A stretch of DNA of 64,000 nucleotides from Escallonia rubra (taxonomy: Eukaryota > Streptophyta > Magnoliopsida > Escalloniales > Escalloniaceae): positions 264,954-328,953 of the forward strand of contig JAVXUO010001805.1 in NCBI GenBank assembly GCA_033065855.1, written 5' to 3'. How positions within the stretch are numbered: position 1 is the stretch's first letter; every line of letters begins with the position of its first letter. Below are positions 35,512 through 47,294 of this stretch, one piece after another. The position numbers and the translations under genes are program-made. The notes under the pieces are model-generated. The model saw only the letters and a program-made list of their open reading frames with translations. It searched no databases and was not told where the DNA came from.

Positions 35512-38500
35512 TGGTGTCACAGGAATTTTGCTTGCCATGAGCATCTCGGGACTGGTGTCAAATAAAAAAAAAAAAGTGTTGTACATAGAAGAGAACCTCC
35601 ATTTTAGGGCTTTTTATTTTCTCTGGTCTCTCTTCCTTTGTGTCAAAAATTCCACCACTACATCCTTCACCCATGGCTCCTGCCAACGCAAGAGCTCTTG
35701 GTAGTCGCGTAAAAATCCACTACCGAGCTCTCAGCTTTATCAAGCGTCCGATCAGGAGGAGCCGACTGCTCCCCAACAGGCCGGAACTTCTTCCATCACT
35801 AGCTCTCTGCGCAATCGACCATCGGAGAAGGACCAGAGTTTTCAGCGGGGTCTCTAACTTCTCCGCCACCGCCGAAGGTGAGGTTCCTTTGAGCATCCAC
35901 ATTTACCACAGCAGGCGGAGTGCCCTCCACTCAACGCGACTGCTGGACGTATGCCCCATCCCAACATGGCCCAGCACTACTTGACCAGATGTTGCAAGGG
36001 CAGCGTCACAATGTTGTTTCTTGACGAGATACCGCCCTCCTTTCGTCGCCGGTTGGAACTAACTGACCTAAAGATCTGGTCTTACAGTGACATGGCAGTC
36101 GGGTCGTGGGTATGGAGAAGATTTTCTCAGCGTCTTCAAGCAAGGCTACTTGTGCTTATTTTTCATTTCCGTAGCTGCATTTGGACTTTGAACCTTGTGA
36201 TACGTACCAGTGAAGTGCATGGTCTGGGTAGACCGCAAAATTACTAACATAATAATTTTTTTGAATTTTTAACCCAATCACAACAAGGGAAAGCTAAAAA
36301 AAATTGCCAATATCGTCAACAACTTTCGTGTGTGATGGGTTGTTTGTAATCGATTACATATGTTTGGCTTTACGGGAACTTGTGAGGGTTGGAAATCAGG
36401 ATACCATCAGTGCCGACTCCATGGCGATCTCTTAAACGGGGTCCGTGTGGATGATAATCACCAAGCTGTCATGTTTGATTTCATTTGGTCGAAAGGTTAA
36501 TACCTTTTCATCTTGGGAGATTATTGTTTAATCTATTGCTTTGGTAATGTGGTCAGGATTTTGTCCCTTAAATTTTTGAAAATGATTTAAAGGAGGGTGT
36601 TAGAGATCCAAGGCAGCTAGTGAAGTTGGTCGTGCGTACTCATCCCGTAAAAGACAATGTTCATACTCCTTTTACCCTTTCTATGAAATTGCGCTTACAA
36701 AAAGATCAGAGAATTTCTTTTTTTTTCTTGATGATTTTTGTTTCCTATTGTTTTATACTTATCCTTTAGTTTTGTGTTTGGAAGGCACAACGCATACTTT
36801 GCGTTCACCAATGCCTTGATTTTGACTATGCAAATAACTACCAACTGTTTCATAAAGTTTGGGATTTCGGGTTTCGCCTGTAAGGATCATCCAGGTAATT
36901 ATTTGAATTTGATTAGCGAGATTCCTAAAATGAAGGACCAGTGACCTAACGAATATGAGGATCGTGAGTTGCATGCCATTTTTATTTACAACAAGAATGA
37001 CCAAAAGGGTTACACAAGGCCCGAAGGTCCTATCATGTTTATGAGAAACTGTTACGCTCACCCAAGTCAATAAGTACTTTGCACTCTTTTGTAAATTACG
37101 ATTAGTGTAATTCTAATATTTATGTAATTAAGTGTTTTCTCTAATTTGATTAAACCAGGTTGGAGTTGGACTCATTATGACATGGCATATATTCTTCGTC
37201 GTGCGATGTCTTTCGTCATTCTAGTCATCTTCTACAAATTCATAACGAGTTGTTATGCACGCTGTCAGAAAATCTTGGGGTGGACTACAGTTGAATTCAT
37301 GAGAACCGGAACTCATCCCTTTACATCAGCTTGTGAGATCTCAATCTTTTGTAATAGTTTTGTTTTATAACGTGAAATAAATTAACTGCATATTTCATAT
37401 TTGTGACATATCAAGATAGCTTGCTGTTTACGACTTATAAAACATCTAAAACAAATTAAATCCAAAATGTTAAGTATCGCAATGGAATTTAATTTGTTTT
37501 ACATGTTTTTATATGTCGTAAAACAACAACTGATGTCGAGAGATGTCACAAATATGAAATATGCAGTTAGTCTACTTCACGTTATAAAACAAAACTATCA
37601 GAAGGAATTGAGATCTCACCAGCTCATGTAAAGGGATAATTGGTTCTCATGAATTCAACGGTAGTCCCAGTCCAAGACTTTTTGACAGTGTGCATAACAA
37701 CTCGTCCAAACTAGTAGAAGATGACTGGAATGACCAAAGGCATCAAACGACGAAGAACATATGTCATGTCATAATGAGTCCAACTCTAACCTAGTTCAAT
37801 CTATTTAGAGAAAACACTTAATTGCGTAAATATTAAAATTATACTAATCCTAATTTACAAAAGATAAAAAAGAGTGCAAATTACTTCTTGACTCAAGTGA
37901 GCATAACAATTTCTCATAAACATGATAGGACCTTTGGACCTTGTGTAACCCTTTTGATCATTGTTGTTGTAAATAAAAATGGCATGCAACTCACGATCCT
38001 TGTATTCATTGAACATAGACCACCGGTCATTCGTCTTAGGAAACTCGTTAATCAAATTCAAATGATTACCTAGATGACCCTTACAGGCGCAGCCGAAATC
38101 CCGAACTTTATGGAACAGTTGGTAGTCATCTGCGTAGTCAAAATCAAGACATTGGTGAACACAAAGTACGCGTCGTGCCATTCAAACACAATAAAAATTG
38201 AAGGATAAGTATAAAACAGTAGAAAACAAGAACCATCAAGGGGAAAAAATTTCTCCGATCCTTTTGTAAGCGAAATTTCATAGAGATCATAGAAATGATA
38301 AAGGACAAAAAGATTATGAACATTGTCTTTTACGGGGTGATGGAGTTCGCAAGGCCACCTTCACTAGCTGCCTTAGATCTCTAACATCCTCCTTTAAATC
38401 ATTTTCATAACCTAAACCAAAATTTAAGGGACAAAAATCATGACCATATTTGACACATTACCAAAGCAATAGATCAAACAGTAATTTCCCAAGAAAACAA

Positions 38501-39554
38501 TAAATAAACAAGATAAAAAGGTATTAACCTTTCGACCCAATGAAACCAAACAGGACAGCTTGGTGATTATCGTCCACATGGACCGCCTTTAAGAGATCGC
38601 CATGGGGTCAGCACTGATGGTATCCTGATTTTCAACCCTCACAAATTCCCGCAAAGCCAAACATATGTAATCGATTACAAACAACTCATCACACATGAAA
38701 ATTTCAAAAAACATTGTTGACGATATTGGCAATTTTTCTTAGCTTTCCCTTGTTGTGATTGGGTTAAAAATAGACAAAAATTCAATAAAAAAATTATTAT
38801 GTTAGTAATTTTGGGGTCAACCCAGATCACACATTCCACTGGTACGTATCACAAGGTTCAAAGTCCAAACATAGCTATTGAAATGAAAAATAAGCACAAG
38901 TAGCCTAACTTGAAAACGTTGAGAAAATCTTCTCCATACCCACGACCCGACTGCCATGTCACTGTAAGACCACATCTTCAGGTCAGTTCGCTTCAACCGG
39001 CGGCGAAAGGAGGGCGGCATCTCGTAAAGAAACAGTATTGTGACGCCGCCCTTGCAACACCTGGTCAAGTAGTGTCGGGCCACGTTCGGGTGAGGGCACA
39101 CGTCCAGCAGTCGCGTTGAGCAGAGGGCACTTCGCTTGCTGTGGTAAATGTAGATGCTCAAAGGAACCTCACCTCCGACGGTGGCAGAGGAGTTAAAGAC
39201 CCCGCTGAAAACTCTGGTCCTCCTCCGACTGTCGATTGCGCAGAGAGCTCAGTGATGGAAGAAGTTTCGGCCTGTTGACGTTGGGGAGCAGTCGGCTCCT
39301 CCTGATCGAACGCCTGATTAAGCTGAGAGCTCGGTAGTAGATTTTTACGGGACTACCAAGAGCTCCTGCGTTGGCAGGAGCCATGGGTGAAGGATGCAGT
39401 GGTGGAATTTGTGACAGAGGAAGAGAGACCAGAGAAAATAAAAAGCCCTAAAATGGAGGTTCTCTTCTATGTAACGGCTACCTTCCTCTTTTTTTTTTTA
39501 TTTGACATCGGTCCCGAGATGCTCATGGCAAGCAAAATTCCTGACACCAGCTCA
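35512..39554. mobile_element. Palindromic foldback element of about 4 kb, arms of about 1.95 kb
   Basis: The left terminus CTGGTGTCACAGGAATTTTG matches the complement of the right terminus (ending CAAAATTCCTGACACCAG). Matching continues through the arms to a short loop around 37460-37500. Each arm holds the same decayed coding-like stretches: MAPANAxALGS (35672; complement at 39384), CCKGxVTxLFLxExPPSFRR (about 35990; complement about 39060), and YADDYQLFHKVxDFG-like (about 36835; complement about 38120). I do not recognise the protein family. Stops and frameshifts differ between arms. Parts of the arms recur in the array at 58.2-59.6 and 61.1-62.5 kb. No transposase was identified. Confidence 0.82.
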
Positions 39555-42500
39555 AATTATTTTTTTATATTTTACTATTTGTTTTAGGTTTTACTTATGG
39601 CACTTCTTATCAGATGTGGATGTTATTGGTAACGTTTTGTAACTTCCTTCGTTATCTTGGTGTATATTTCTACTCTTCACTTAACCAAAAAAGCTACCAC
39701 AACCATCACCATATATGTATATATGCATGTCCACACCCATACGGCCATAACCACATACGTGCCAATGGTGTTGCAGATACGGATGACCCAGTACCCACCA
39801 TCGCACGTAAGCTCGGTGTTCTATGTTCCATTTTCGACAATCATCACATACTAAAGAAACTTTAGAGGCGAGATGCCAAGAAGTAACATAGTCCATAACT
39901 CTTAAGGCTAACTACATTGCAATTTGCGGATGGCCAATATGTATAGAGGAAACAATGAGTTTGAAATTTGGTGCGACTTATCAATTATGATTACTTTGGT
40001 ATCAGCTCGCATTGTTGTTGGAACAAAGTGCTGCTTAAACTCACAATAACAATGAGGAGGACACGAAGACATCTTGAAGAAAAAAAAAACGCAAAATCAA
40101 ACTAGAACTTTCTCTTCTTACACTTGCACCATTTTTCTCACCCCTCCCTAGCTGGCTGGAGTACATGACTTCATATAGTAATTATTGCTCACCCCACTAT
40201 CCACACAATAACTTGATCATGACTCAAGTTCATAAAGATACTAGTAATGCATTAGTAAGATATGCATTACTAACACATTATAACCAACCACTAATACATA
40301 ATTATTGATCACCAACATGTCATTAATATACTGTTCTAATAACATAAATAAAATAAATACGTGTACTAGCTAGGGTGGAGTTAATGCATGATTGAAAGTA
40401 GCACCTTTATGAACTCCTGATTACACGACGACTTGTATTTTAACTTCTTGTTATTCCTAGTTCATACGTACATAGTAACGTGAACTTTTAATGACAAGAG
40501 GTTCGCTTTGTTAAGAGAGTTGTACGTAACAACATGAACTCTTCATAGCTTGTCTATGTTCCTGTTTCTGTTCCGGATTATTTGGCAGTGACGGAATTAG
40601 GATTTTACCCCAGGGGGTGCTAAAAATATATTGAAGTCAGTCCGATATCTCAATCCAATTGGGTCCCATCATCCGTCAACAATCTCAATTCTCAAGTGTT
40701 CAATGCAAAATTAACAACCTTAAAGCATCAATTAATAATCTCAATTCTCAAATGCGCAACTAAAAACCTAAAATTATCAATCAAATAATAAATTCTTGAA
40801 TGTAAAAAAAAATTGTTCAAAATGCACACTGACCTCAGTCCTCAGAAGTCAGAATGGCGTCGTTGTCGCCGGCAGTGGAGTGAAGACTGAAGAAGATCGT
40901 TCGTCGCAGGTTGAGGTCACTTTGTCAGTTCGCCCGGCTTGTAGGCGGAACCTTCATTGTTTAGAAAGTTGCAGTTACAAACATTAGAGCTTACACACCA
41001 TTTAGACATTTAGTAACTTCTGTTGATTTCCGACGAGAAGAAACAGAAGTCTTAGACAGTGTCCCCATATCAAAATGCCTCAGTTTAATTCCAGTTTACC
41101 TTTTGCTTGCTTGTAAGACACCCCTAGAACTAACATATAAAACTGACAAGATTATGAGAGCACTCTGGTGATCGGAGACCTTATTTTGTTAAATGGGCAC
41201 AAATAACCAAATGTGGAAGAGAAGGGCGACTGGGATTCGGAAATACCAAAGATTTTAATCAAGCACTACTTGCAAAACACTCCTGGAGAATGCTTACAAG
41301 ACCATCTTGCTTACTAGCAACAATCTCTTTCCAAGTATTATGGTAAAGAGAACCTGCTACAAGTCAAACCTATTACAGCATCAATATTCGGTTTTCGCTG
41401 CAAGTCAAACCTATTTACCATGATACTCCATTTTTCAACCCTGATTGTAAAGATACATATACAGTTGGTGCTCTGCAAATAATGGGCATTATAATGTGAA
41501 ATCTGGATATAATGTAGCATCAGAAGAATAGGATGAAGAGGGAAAGAAGTAAGCAGAAAAGGAACAGGAACTACAAGTGGAGTACATAATCATATCATCA
41601 ATAACTAAGCACCAACAACAGCAGCATGAGAGCTCAGAAAAAACCACCAACAGTCCTTGAACTTCAAAGAAGCAGGCCAGCACCCGTGCTTGAAAAGGTA
41701 AAAATGGAAATTAATTGAATATGGTCTGGCTACCAAAGCAAACATACATCAGAATTAGAGGGGTGAATGCTACATCTCTGCTTTGTCATGAAGGCATAGA
41801 AATAACCAACCACCTATTTCTTAAACCTGAGTATGCTAAAAAAATTTAGTATGCTATCCCAACTCACAATTAAACTAAGTGGTAATAACCAAGACCACTA
41901 GACCAGCCTGGGCTACGGTACAATGGGCTACAAAGAAGAGCATGCAATAGAAAGATAGGGAACACAGTATGGTCTAATTGTCTAAAGCAGTAGCTTGGGC
42001 AATCTGGAAGGAAATAAATGCAGTGCTATACTGCTATTCAAACAACAACCACAGTTAGACTAAGACTTTCAATTCGAAGTTCAAACCTTACCTTTATTGC
42101 AAGGATAAAAGCTGAGTTACAAAAAGAGAGAGGAGTCGTAGATCTAGGCAGACAAGGCTAAATCTGGCCGGAGCTAGTGAAGGCCGCCGACCGCCGTCCG
42201 TGACCGGTGAGGTCCGTCACTTCGTCCGCCGGCTAGTAGATCTAGGCTAGATCTGGATGGAGTTGGTAAAAATCTTCGGGGCTTCGACCGCCGTCAGTGA
42301 GACCGTGACCGGTGACTGGTGACTGAGGCGTCGTGACCTGTGACTGTGAGGTGAGGCGCCGACCGTCGTGGCCGTGACTCGTGAGACACTGAGACTGGTG
42401 AGAGGTCGACGCTCGTGGCTCGTGAACTGAGAGAGTGTTGCGAGTGAAGAAAAAAAATACTCCGGCCGGTACAACTGATTATCCCAGAAGATTACTCCGG

Positions 42501-43057
42501 CCGGTTCTTGTCCTCGAAAATGACAAATGTTAATTTCTTAGTTACGCACAGAGTACTTTTGTGTACAGAAAATCAATGGACTCCTAGCTAGGTCCGTACG
42601 GATTCCTAAAATCCGGCCCATTCAAACACAAAAAAGATCAATGCTGCCATTGCATTCAATTTAATTACTTTTTTTCACTAGACACTAATGAATGACAAGT
42701 GCGAACTAGCATTCATTATGGACACATATATATGCAACCTAAATGTCTTTTATAGAAAAAGCAGAAGCTACTTTTACATAATTTGCTAGGAAGCTGTTAT
42801 TTAATTTGTTTCGCTCCAACTTTTTGCTCAAAATCTTCAAAAATAAGTTATGCAAGATAAAATAAAATAAAAAGAGTGAACACAAACTCACAACTTTTTA
42901 TAATAAATTAGTTGAGTGCACGTGTGGTATACGTGAACATCAATATTTTGTAGAATTCATACTTAGAAAAATCAGTATCTATCACACTGAAAATCAGTAA
43001 CGAATTTAGAGAGAATATATATGCAAACCCACACCTTTTTACTAGCGTGTTGAACGT
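39555..43057. other. Gene-poor region
   Basis: Short open frames only. A tract at about 42170-42440 is rich in GTGACCGGTGAC-like and CCGCCGTCCGTG motifs and may be a degenerate tandem repeat. Around 40585-40640 the sequence GTGACGGAATTAGGATTTTA...GGGGGTGCTAAAA has the look of a common plant intergenic repeat. No gene was supported. Confidence 0.45.
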
Positions 43058-43476
43058 TGATATAACTCAAATATAACTCTCAATAATTGGGGAATACCCG
43101 GCGAATCCCAGTCAAACTGGGAGATTTATGATTATCTTATCAGGATTCTAAAAGAGTTTTTAAAGATTGTGACGTGATCCTCGAGGATCCTAACACGATC
43201 CTGATTGGATTAGTCCACAGCCTAGTCCTACTAGGACTCTCCTCCTACAGCTATATAAAGGGGTCTACCCCCCAGGTATGGGGGAACTACACACAGATAC
43301 ACATTGTGTCTTTCATGCTTTTTCAGAGTTATTATCCTGTAGCTACGCTCTGACTTAAGCATCGGAGAGTTTTCCGCCGAGAACCCCATCCGGCGGTCAC
43401 TTGTATTCTGTCTTGCAAGTCATCGGTCCAGGCTCGGGTTCCGCAACATACGCGGAGCATATTTTTAGCAGCAACA
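43058..43476 (+). repeat. 5' LTR
   Basis: This 419-bp LTR has TGATATAACTC at the start and GCAGCAACA at the end. A TATA-like box (CTATATAAAG, 43251-43260) is the probable U3/R promoter. The region near 43350 (CTGACTTAAGCATCGGAGAG) is shared in form with sequences at 59690 and 62640 in the 3' array. Confidence 0.93.
43251..43260 (+). promoter_or_regulatory. LTR TATA box
   Basis: CTATATAAAG lies in the 5' LTR, about 195 bp into it. The same motif is at the equivalent place in the 3' LTR (about 47070-47079). This is sequence match only; transcription was not shown. Confidence 0.6.
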
Positions 43477-45684
43477 GATTGGCGCCATCCGTGAGACCCA
43501 CCAGCTTAGCCATTGACCTCAAGAAACCTGTACAATTATACCGCAAATTGTTAGCGACTACTTGTCGAAACTGCTACAGGCGAATTGTTAGCGACTACTT
43601 GTCGAAACTGCTACAGAATCGCCGCCACAATAGGTGTCAGATTCAATGGTTGTCGCAATCAGAAAAAAAAAAATACTTTTGGGATAAAACAAGCTGCCGA
43701 CGGCAGCCAGGCCACTGACGGCCGACTGTCGTCAAACGATTATATCGTCATCAACGCAAAATCAAGAGGAAAAATACAGGGCGGTTCATGACTGACAAAG
43801 CCCGCCTCGACAGCAGCCTACACTGCCACAATCAAGCTGTTATCAACAAACGGTTGGACGGTGGGATGCCTTGTGCTCAACCGCCAAACAACCCATCGCC
43901 GCCGCAAATCTCCAGTCCGATCACAAACAAAAATCAACACAGATTCATCCATCACAGTCACCCCATCATCGCTGTAACTACCGGCGCAACCACCTGAATC
44001 AAGATTCTCACCGGCGCAACCACTTCGATCTCCGGCGTCACAAATTGCCGGCGTGAAGTTGCCGGAGCAGATACAACGACAAAAAAAAAAAAGACGAAAG
44101 AAGAAGGGAGATTGCCGCCGCTGTGCACCGGTGCTATACCGTCGCGGCCTCACCGCGCCGTCCACCATGATCGGCAGTAGTGATGCCTCCAGGTGACTGC
44201 TACACTAGCCGACATCGTCGCTGCCACCGCAAGCGCCAATCGCCAGAATCGAGCTGCCAAAGGGTGTCATCATCATCGCCGCCGGCAAGGGGACAGATGC
44301 CACGCACAGACGATAATGGCGCTACCTCGGCCACCCTTGCTACAGATCTGCGCCACCGCAGCCATGGGAAAAGCAACGTCGCCATCGCCCTGCCATGGTG
44401 ACCCCTCATTGCAGTGCCACCGCAAAATTTGGACGCCACCCATTGGTTTAGATCCGAGCCCCGCGCCGCCTTTGGTATAGACCCAATCGCGGCATCTTCC
44501 CTTCGGCCAGGTACGCACCACCTACAGATCGGGATCGGCCTTGCCGACCACCACTGACCTGTCGAAGATGCGCACCGCAGCACTCTACTGAAACACATCG
44601 CCACAGTAAAGGCACCACCGCTGTCCTCCACCATCGCCGAGTCCTTCCTCTGCGACGACTACGCCACATCGCCTATACCGCGCCGACTGAGACTCCGGCA
44701 TCGCTAGAGCTCTGCCAAGAACGGTGGAGCACTCAATCTGCACTACCGCTGCCCCTGGACAAGCACCATCGATGTTTGCCGCCATCTATGGCCGTTGCCG
44801 GCGATTTCGCGCTTTGTACAAAGGTCTCCCTTCGCAACAGCATGTTGGCCGAGTCTTCGACGGGCAGCACCCCTGATGTCGCCGCCAGCAGTAGTTGCTG
44901 GATCTACCAGAGTGCCGTCGCCTCCTCTGATGGCGGTCAAATTTACCATCACTACCATGCCGGAGCGCCACCGCCTCCTCTGATGGCGGTCAGATCTGCC
45001 CATAATCATGGCTGTTACCCAGTCAAAGATAGAGAGGAGCAGACCAATAAGGGTTTAAACTACGTCTGCGAGCATTAACAGTGACGTGTAAATCACTTCG
45101 TAAAGCAAGGAACAAATTCATAGCACCCTGCGACTTGAAGTCATGTCTAAGGTTTCTACTACAGCATCCTGCCGACTCGGCATTACCTATTGTCTCTTGA
45201 TATTCGGTCACACAGTGACCTCGATCAGTAAATCAGAGCACTTCACCAATAACGTCGCTGATATGGATGGAATAACTGCAAGCTCAAGCTCGTGCAACCA
45301 AGCAAACTGAATCTTGTTGCTTTTCAGTATATCGATAAATTAAGACAACTTCCTACTAATCATCAGTGAGATCTTGCTCAGACGGACTCCATGCCCTCAA
45401 GCTTTATATGCACGTCCAGTCAAGCAGACATATGGATTATGGTCTTCTATATTGCTCCCACAGGTCTTCTTGCGACCGGACTCTACATATAGGCTGAAAA
45501 GCCATCTTTATATATCCACGCCTTTTCAAAGGCCGGGGGGCTTTATATTTTATAAGATCATTCTTATACAGGCTTAATGCCTTGTGTCTTATCAGACAGG
45601 GAGGTTTGCCACAACGACCATATTACGGGCTCCATGACCTGCGGCTTTTTATTTAGCACCGCGGCAACAAGGACAAGAAACCCC

Positions 45685-46238
45685 CGAGGGCGTGTATGAC
45701 GAGAATTCTTAAATTCCGTCAAACCCTCGAGGGTAATTGCATGAGCTCCGGCTCCATCCGCCCCCGAGGGCGTGTATGACGAGAATTCTTAAATTCCGTC
45801 AAACCCTCGAGGGTAATTGCATGAGCTCCGGCTCCATCCGCCCCGAGGGCGTGTATGACGAGAATTCTTAAATTCCGTCAAACCCTCGAGGGTAATTGCA
45901 TGAGCTCCGGCTCCATCCGCCCCGAGGGCGTGTATGACGAGAATTCTTAAATTCCGTCAAACCCTCGAGGGTAATTGCATGAGCTCCGGCTCCATCCGCC
46001 CCGAGGGCGTGTATGACGAGAATTCTTAAATTCCGTCAAACCCTCGAGGGTAATTGCATGAGCTCCGGCTCCATCCGCCCCGAGGGCGTGTATGACGAGA
46101 ATTCTTAAATTCCGTCAAACCCTCGAGGGTAATTGCATGAGCTCCGGCTCCATCCGCCCCGAGGGCGTGTATGACGAGAATTCTTAAATTCCGTCAAACC
46201 CTCGAGGGTAGTTGCATGAGCTCCGTGCTCCACCAGCC
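45685..46238. repeat. Seven-copy 79-bp tandem array inside the LTR element
   Basis: Unit starts are at 45685, 45765, 45844, 45923, 46002, 46081 and 46160. Copies 1-6 are virtually identical (one extra C in the first) and the seventh diverges at its end. Each unit contains the 12-bp palindrome ACCCTCGAGGGT and a GAATTC site. Variants of the palindrome recur downstream outside the array (for example CCCCTCGAGGGG near 46547). Confidence 0.95.
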
Positions 46239-46876
46239 CTCTGGGGCGGTCCCTTGAGGGACGAACACCCCCAAGGGTGATAGGATAGAGCTCAAGTTCT
46301 ATCCGAACGGTTTAGCTACAGTTCTAACCCGTGAAACGGCAAAGGACTATGGGACTTCATCCCCCCCACCATTCTTTGTCAATTCAAAACCCAGCCAAGC
46401 GTGAGTGCGAGGCTTCTTTGCCAGCTCTTAGCTGATGATAAGAGTTCGCGACAAAGTAAAACGCAAGCATGATGTGGTCGGCTCGAGCCAAAGAACACAC
46501 ACTTGCACAAAATGAACACCCTCTAAGGAGAGGTGACCCCTCGAGGGGACATTCAAACACTTAGCACATGCAACAACTTGCATGCACAGCTTTGTGTCAT
46601 CCTCCGAGAGAGGCTACCATGGGGCACAGCCTCTAAAGGATCTTGAAATTTCATGATTCGTCTTCCGAAAGATGATTCTGAATAGCCTGTTCGGGCGACA
46701 CTCTAAGACTTAGCTCTCAAGAGCTAGGGTTCTAGCGCCCTACTTGGGCATGGAAGAGAGAAATATTGTTACCCCTACAAGTGGATGAGAATCACTTACA
46801 AATCTGACGCGTGTCTCGAGACACCAGGTATAAACTTCCTCAGCCAAACATTTTAGCTAAGGAAGTGGGGGGCTTA

Positions 46877-47294
46877 TGATATAACTCAAATATAACTCTC
46901 AATAATTGGGGAATACCCGGCGAATCCCAGTCAAACTGGGAGATTTATGATTATCTTATCAGGATTCTAAAAGAGTCTTTAAAGATTGTGACGTGATCCT
47001 CGAGGATCCTAACACGATCCTGATTGGATTAGTCCACAGCCTAGTCCTACTAGGACTCTCCTCCTACAGCTATATAAAGGGGTCTACCCCCCAGGTATGG
47101 GGGAGGACAGACAGGTACACATTGTGTCTTTCATGCTTTTTCAGAGTTATTATCCTGTAGCTGCGCTCTGACTTAAGCATCGGAGAGTTCTCCGCCGGGA
47201 ACCCCACCCGGCGGTTGCTCGTTTTCTGTCTTGCAGGTCATCGGTCCAGGCTCGGGTTCCGCAAAGTACGCGGAGCATATTTTTAGCAGCAACA
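46877..47294 (+). repeat. 3' LTR
   Basis: This 418-bp LTR is nearly identical to the 5' LTR, with scattered substitutions (for example GAGGACAGACAGG against GAACTACACACAG after the TATA region). It ends at the AACGT target duplication. Confidence 0.93.

Larger units (their letters stand above)
43058..47294 (+). mobile_element. Non-autonomous LTR retrotransposon with intact ends (4,237 bp)
   Basis: Two near-identical LTRs (43058-43476 and 46877-47294) start TG and end CA and are flanked by a perfect 5-bp target duplication, AACGT (43053-43057 and 47295-47299). The sequence after the 5' LTR, GATTGGCGCCATCCGTGAGA, resembles the start of the internal region of plant Ty3/gypsy-like elements. A purine tract, GGAAGTGGGGGG, precedes the 3' LTR. 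The 3.4-kb interior has no gag, protease, RT, RNase H or integrase motif. It consists of GC-rich non-coding DNA (43.9-45.0 kb) and a 79-bp tandem array. Mobilisation would need enzymes from another element. Confidence 0.92.

Noticed and set aside
44200-44634. 144-codon minus-strand frame inside the LTR element
   Set aside because: The GC-rich interior is open in many frames on both strands and no gag or pol motif is present.
45685-46238. CRISPR-like regular array
   Set aside because: The whole 79-bp unit repeats without variable spacers, lies within a plant LTR retrotransposon and has no cas genes.
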